From contig VZRN01004719.1 of NCBI GenBank assembly GCA_013397935.1, positions 1,472,487 through 1,536,486 of the forward strand: 64,000 nucleotides of DNA, read 5' to 3'. Shown here piece after piece: positions 61,801-64,000 of the stretch. The notes under the pieces are model-generated. The model made no database searches and was not told where the DNA came from. It saw nothing but the letters and a program-made list of their open reading frames with translations. The stretch comes from Dasyornis broadbenti. Lineage: Eukaryota > Chordata > Aves > Passeriformes > Dasyornithidae. Numbering within the stretch: the first letter of the stretch is position 1; the number at the start of each line of letters is the position of its first letter. The position numbers were made by a program, and so were the translations under genes.

Positions 61801-64000
61801 AGATATTTTTTAAGGATTTTTTCCCTTAATTTCATTATTCATTGTAAATGTAATTGTTCACTATAATATAAGACATTTTGTTGCTCAAACATCTTACCTT
61901 TTATATTTGATCTACTTTAGGCTACCTACCATTCTTTATGCTAACTGTTTAGAGCCTAATTTTGTCGCCATTGTAATATATGGCTGATTGTCCATGTAAG
62001 CTTTTTTCAATCCTTGTTCAGTTTTTGGAAATTGAATAGTATTTTATTGCTAACAGAATATACTCATCAATCTATTAAAGCCATTTTCAGTTACTTCGAG
62101 ATTAACATGTAATGTTTTCATTTACAAATGAAAACACTCAGAGTGCAAGATAAAAACTGAAAAATGAAACTTGAAAAGCAGCAGGGTCAAATAAATATAA
62201 TCACCTTTAAAGTAACTTTTAAAATTAGAGTCAGGGTTTTTTTTCATGTTATCATCTTCAAAGCAACCAATCTCACACTTTTTTGCTAATAGGCCCAGGT
62301 AGGATTTCTTCTCTTTTCTTATGGCCAAAGAAAGCTTTCAGAGATTGTACAACAGTTTTAGACCACTATCCTAACTAAGCCAGGCAGGATGCTTTTGGCA
62401 CAAGTCTATCAAAGTTTTGTCCAAATTTTAGTCTAATGCTAATCTTAAATCACATTCTGTAAGTATTAAAGTAGATGAAATTGAGAGAGCGTATTTACTA
62501 TGTACATTGCCTATTCGCCCTAAAGTCAGGTGTATTTTGTTCCCATTTTATTCTAACCATATGAATTTTGCCAGGAACAGAAGGAAAATGTTCTATAAAG
62601 TAATGTTTTGAAGCGAATATACTAAGTATATTAGGTATGGTAGTCAGCCCTATTTTCCTCTACCAATCTGCTGATTTTCAGCAATACTTTTTCATGTAAT
62701 GTAGCCCATCTGGACTATTTTTAAGCAGTGAAAATGCTAATCCGATAATTTTTTTTCATGTTCAATGTTTCCATGATTCATCATAGTAATGGATATGAAG
62801 ACTAAGACATTTAAAGATCATTAATATTTTTAAAGTTAATATCATTTAGACATTGATAGAATAGTAACTTATCTCTACCATTACAGAATTTTGCAAAACA
62901 AGTTTGTTAAAACAAAAACTACTCTTACAAGTTTAAAGTAGTCTATTTAATCCCTACAGTGCCTTCAACTGGACATTAACCAGGGGGATATGAAATGTTA
63001 CTTTCCCAAAATCTTTTTGACATCAAAATCCTTTACATTCCTATTAAAAACAAACTCCACTCCATATAAAGCTGCTAGGAATTCCCTGCAATAAAACACA
63101 GTCAAAAGGGGATTTTAAGTAGCTGTTGAAAATTGCTAATAGAAAAAACAAGATCACAAGAAAAGAAAGTGGATTTATGCAGAGTTTTTTTTTAGAGTGA
63201 CTCAGAAAAATAAATCTCCTGCATTTGTGTAGAAATTGCATTCTGCTCGTACACTAAGGGGTTAATATGGCTAATCCATGGTCTGTTCAGTGGGGGTTTT
63301 TTCCATAGCTGTACAAATAATGCAGATTTTTAAAGACATTAATGCTTGTTATTCTGTGAAGGAGGCACAGGAGAAAGTATTTTGATGTTCTGCCAGTGTT
63401 CAAAAGTTTCTCTTTAAATACAGTTTTAAGATGATAATGTCTTGGACTGTTTATGTTATCTTTAGTAGGATTTCTCCAGCAAATACATATCAACCAAGGA
63501 GAATTCATTATATTAAAATAGACATTGTAATGTATTTCTGCACATTGGGAAGATTTTTTTCATAGTGGAGATAAGTTTTTGCAAGTATGCACAGTTCTGA
63601 ACCGTGTGCTAAATGCTAGATGTTTCAGAGCAGCATATATAGTTTCTCTCAGAAATTTTTGCTGCAGTCAACATATTACCTACTCTGAATAAATTAAGTC
63701 AAAAAAAAGGAACAGATTCATTATATTGCCAGTATAGAGACTCAAACACTATACTAGGTACCAGAATTTTCACCATCTGAACATCTGATTCTCATGTCAG
63801 TTATCTTAGCCCCAAAACAACTGGCTAGTGGTTGTGCTCACCTTCCCTCTGCTCAGGACAACTGCTGTTCACTGATTTCCTATGTACTTAATTTTTCGTT
63901 CAGCTGTCAAGAATGATGCATAGCCTTTAAAAATTAATCTCTGTCTGTTATTCTGACATTCATTTGCAGCTCTCATGCAAGTGTATGCAAGGAAATTTCC
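61801..64000. other. AT-rich sequence, nothing recognised
   Basis: No exon, RNA gene or clear repeat was found. All open frames are under 75 codons. Confidence 0.4.

Noticed and set aside
46606..64000. CEP72, the gene next to TPPP in mammals, expected on the - strand
   Set aside because: I searched the - strand frames for leucine-rich repeat or coiled-coil segments of CEP72 and saw none.

Overview
This window is vertebrate nuclear DNA, almost certainly from a bird and probably from a songbird (passerine). The sequence is AT-rich with very little coding DNA. It carries many CR1 LINE fragments, some ending in the ATTCTRTG-type tails typical of avian CR1, a tRNA-Ile-like SINE with a CR1-like tail, and two solo LTRs, one of a type common in passerine genomes. 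No bacterial genes, operons, CRISPR arrays or rRNA genes are visible.

The anchor gene is TPPP (tubulin polymerization promoting protein, p25-alpha) on the + strand. Its last two coding exons are present at 25306-25459 and 37772-37966. Together they encode 115 residues that match the C-terminal half of the family. The 5' exons lie upstream of the window, so bases 1-25305 are probably intron. A long AT-rich tract follows the stop codon and ends in a plausible poly(A) signal near 46583. It is probably a long 3' UTR.

The intron upstream of exon 3 holds CR1 pieces split by a solo LTR (about 4.0-5.6 kb), copy A of a young 1.33 kb duplication (6043-7373), a decayed reverse-strand coding-like tract (about 11.1-13.3 kb), a reverse CR1 (21.15-21.85 kb) and the SINE (22.7 kb). 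The intron between the two exons holds a 62-bp minisatellite (28.45 kb), a CR1 5' region (30 kb), copy B of the duplication (31106-32436), three further CR1 pieces (33.0-35.3 kb) and a perfect 20-bp hairpin 0.3 kb upstream of the last exon.

Downstream of TPPP, two short + strand exons (51241-51342 and 55539-55686) have good splice sites, one fully open frame each and matching phase. They look like a small gene that I do not recognise. Further on are a reverse CR1 (52.0-52.75 kb), a + strand CR1 3' end (57.57-58.17 kb), an isolated CpG island (59.2-59.6 kb) and a CR1 split by a 908-bp solo LTR with 4-bp target duplications (60634-61541).

The observations most worth checking are the ~99% identical direct repeats that flank TPPP exon 3, the unrecognised two-exon gene, the CpG island without an assigned gene, and the intronic hairpin.
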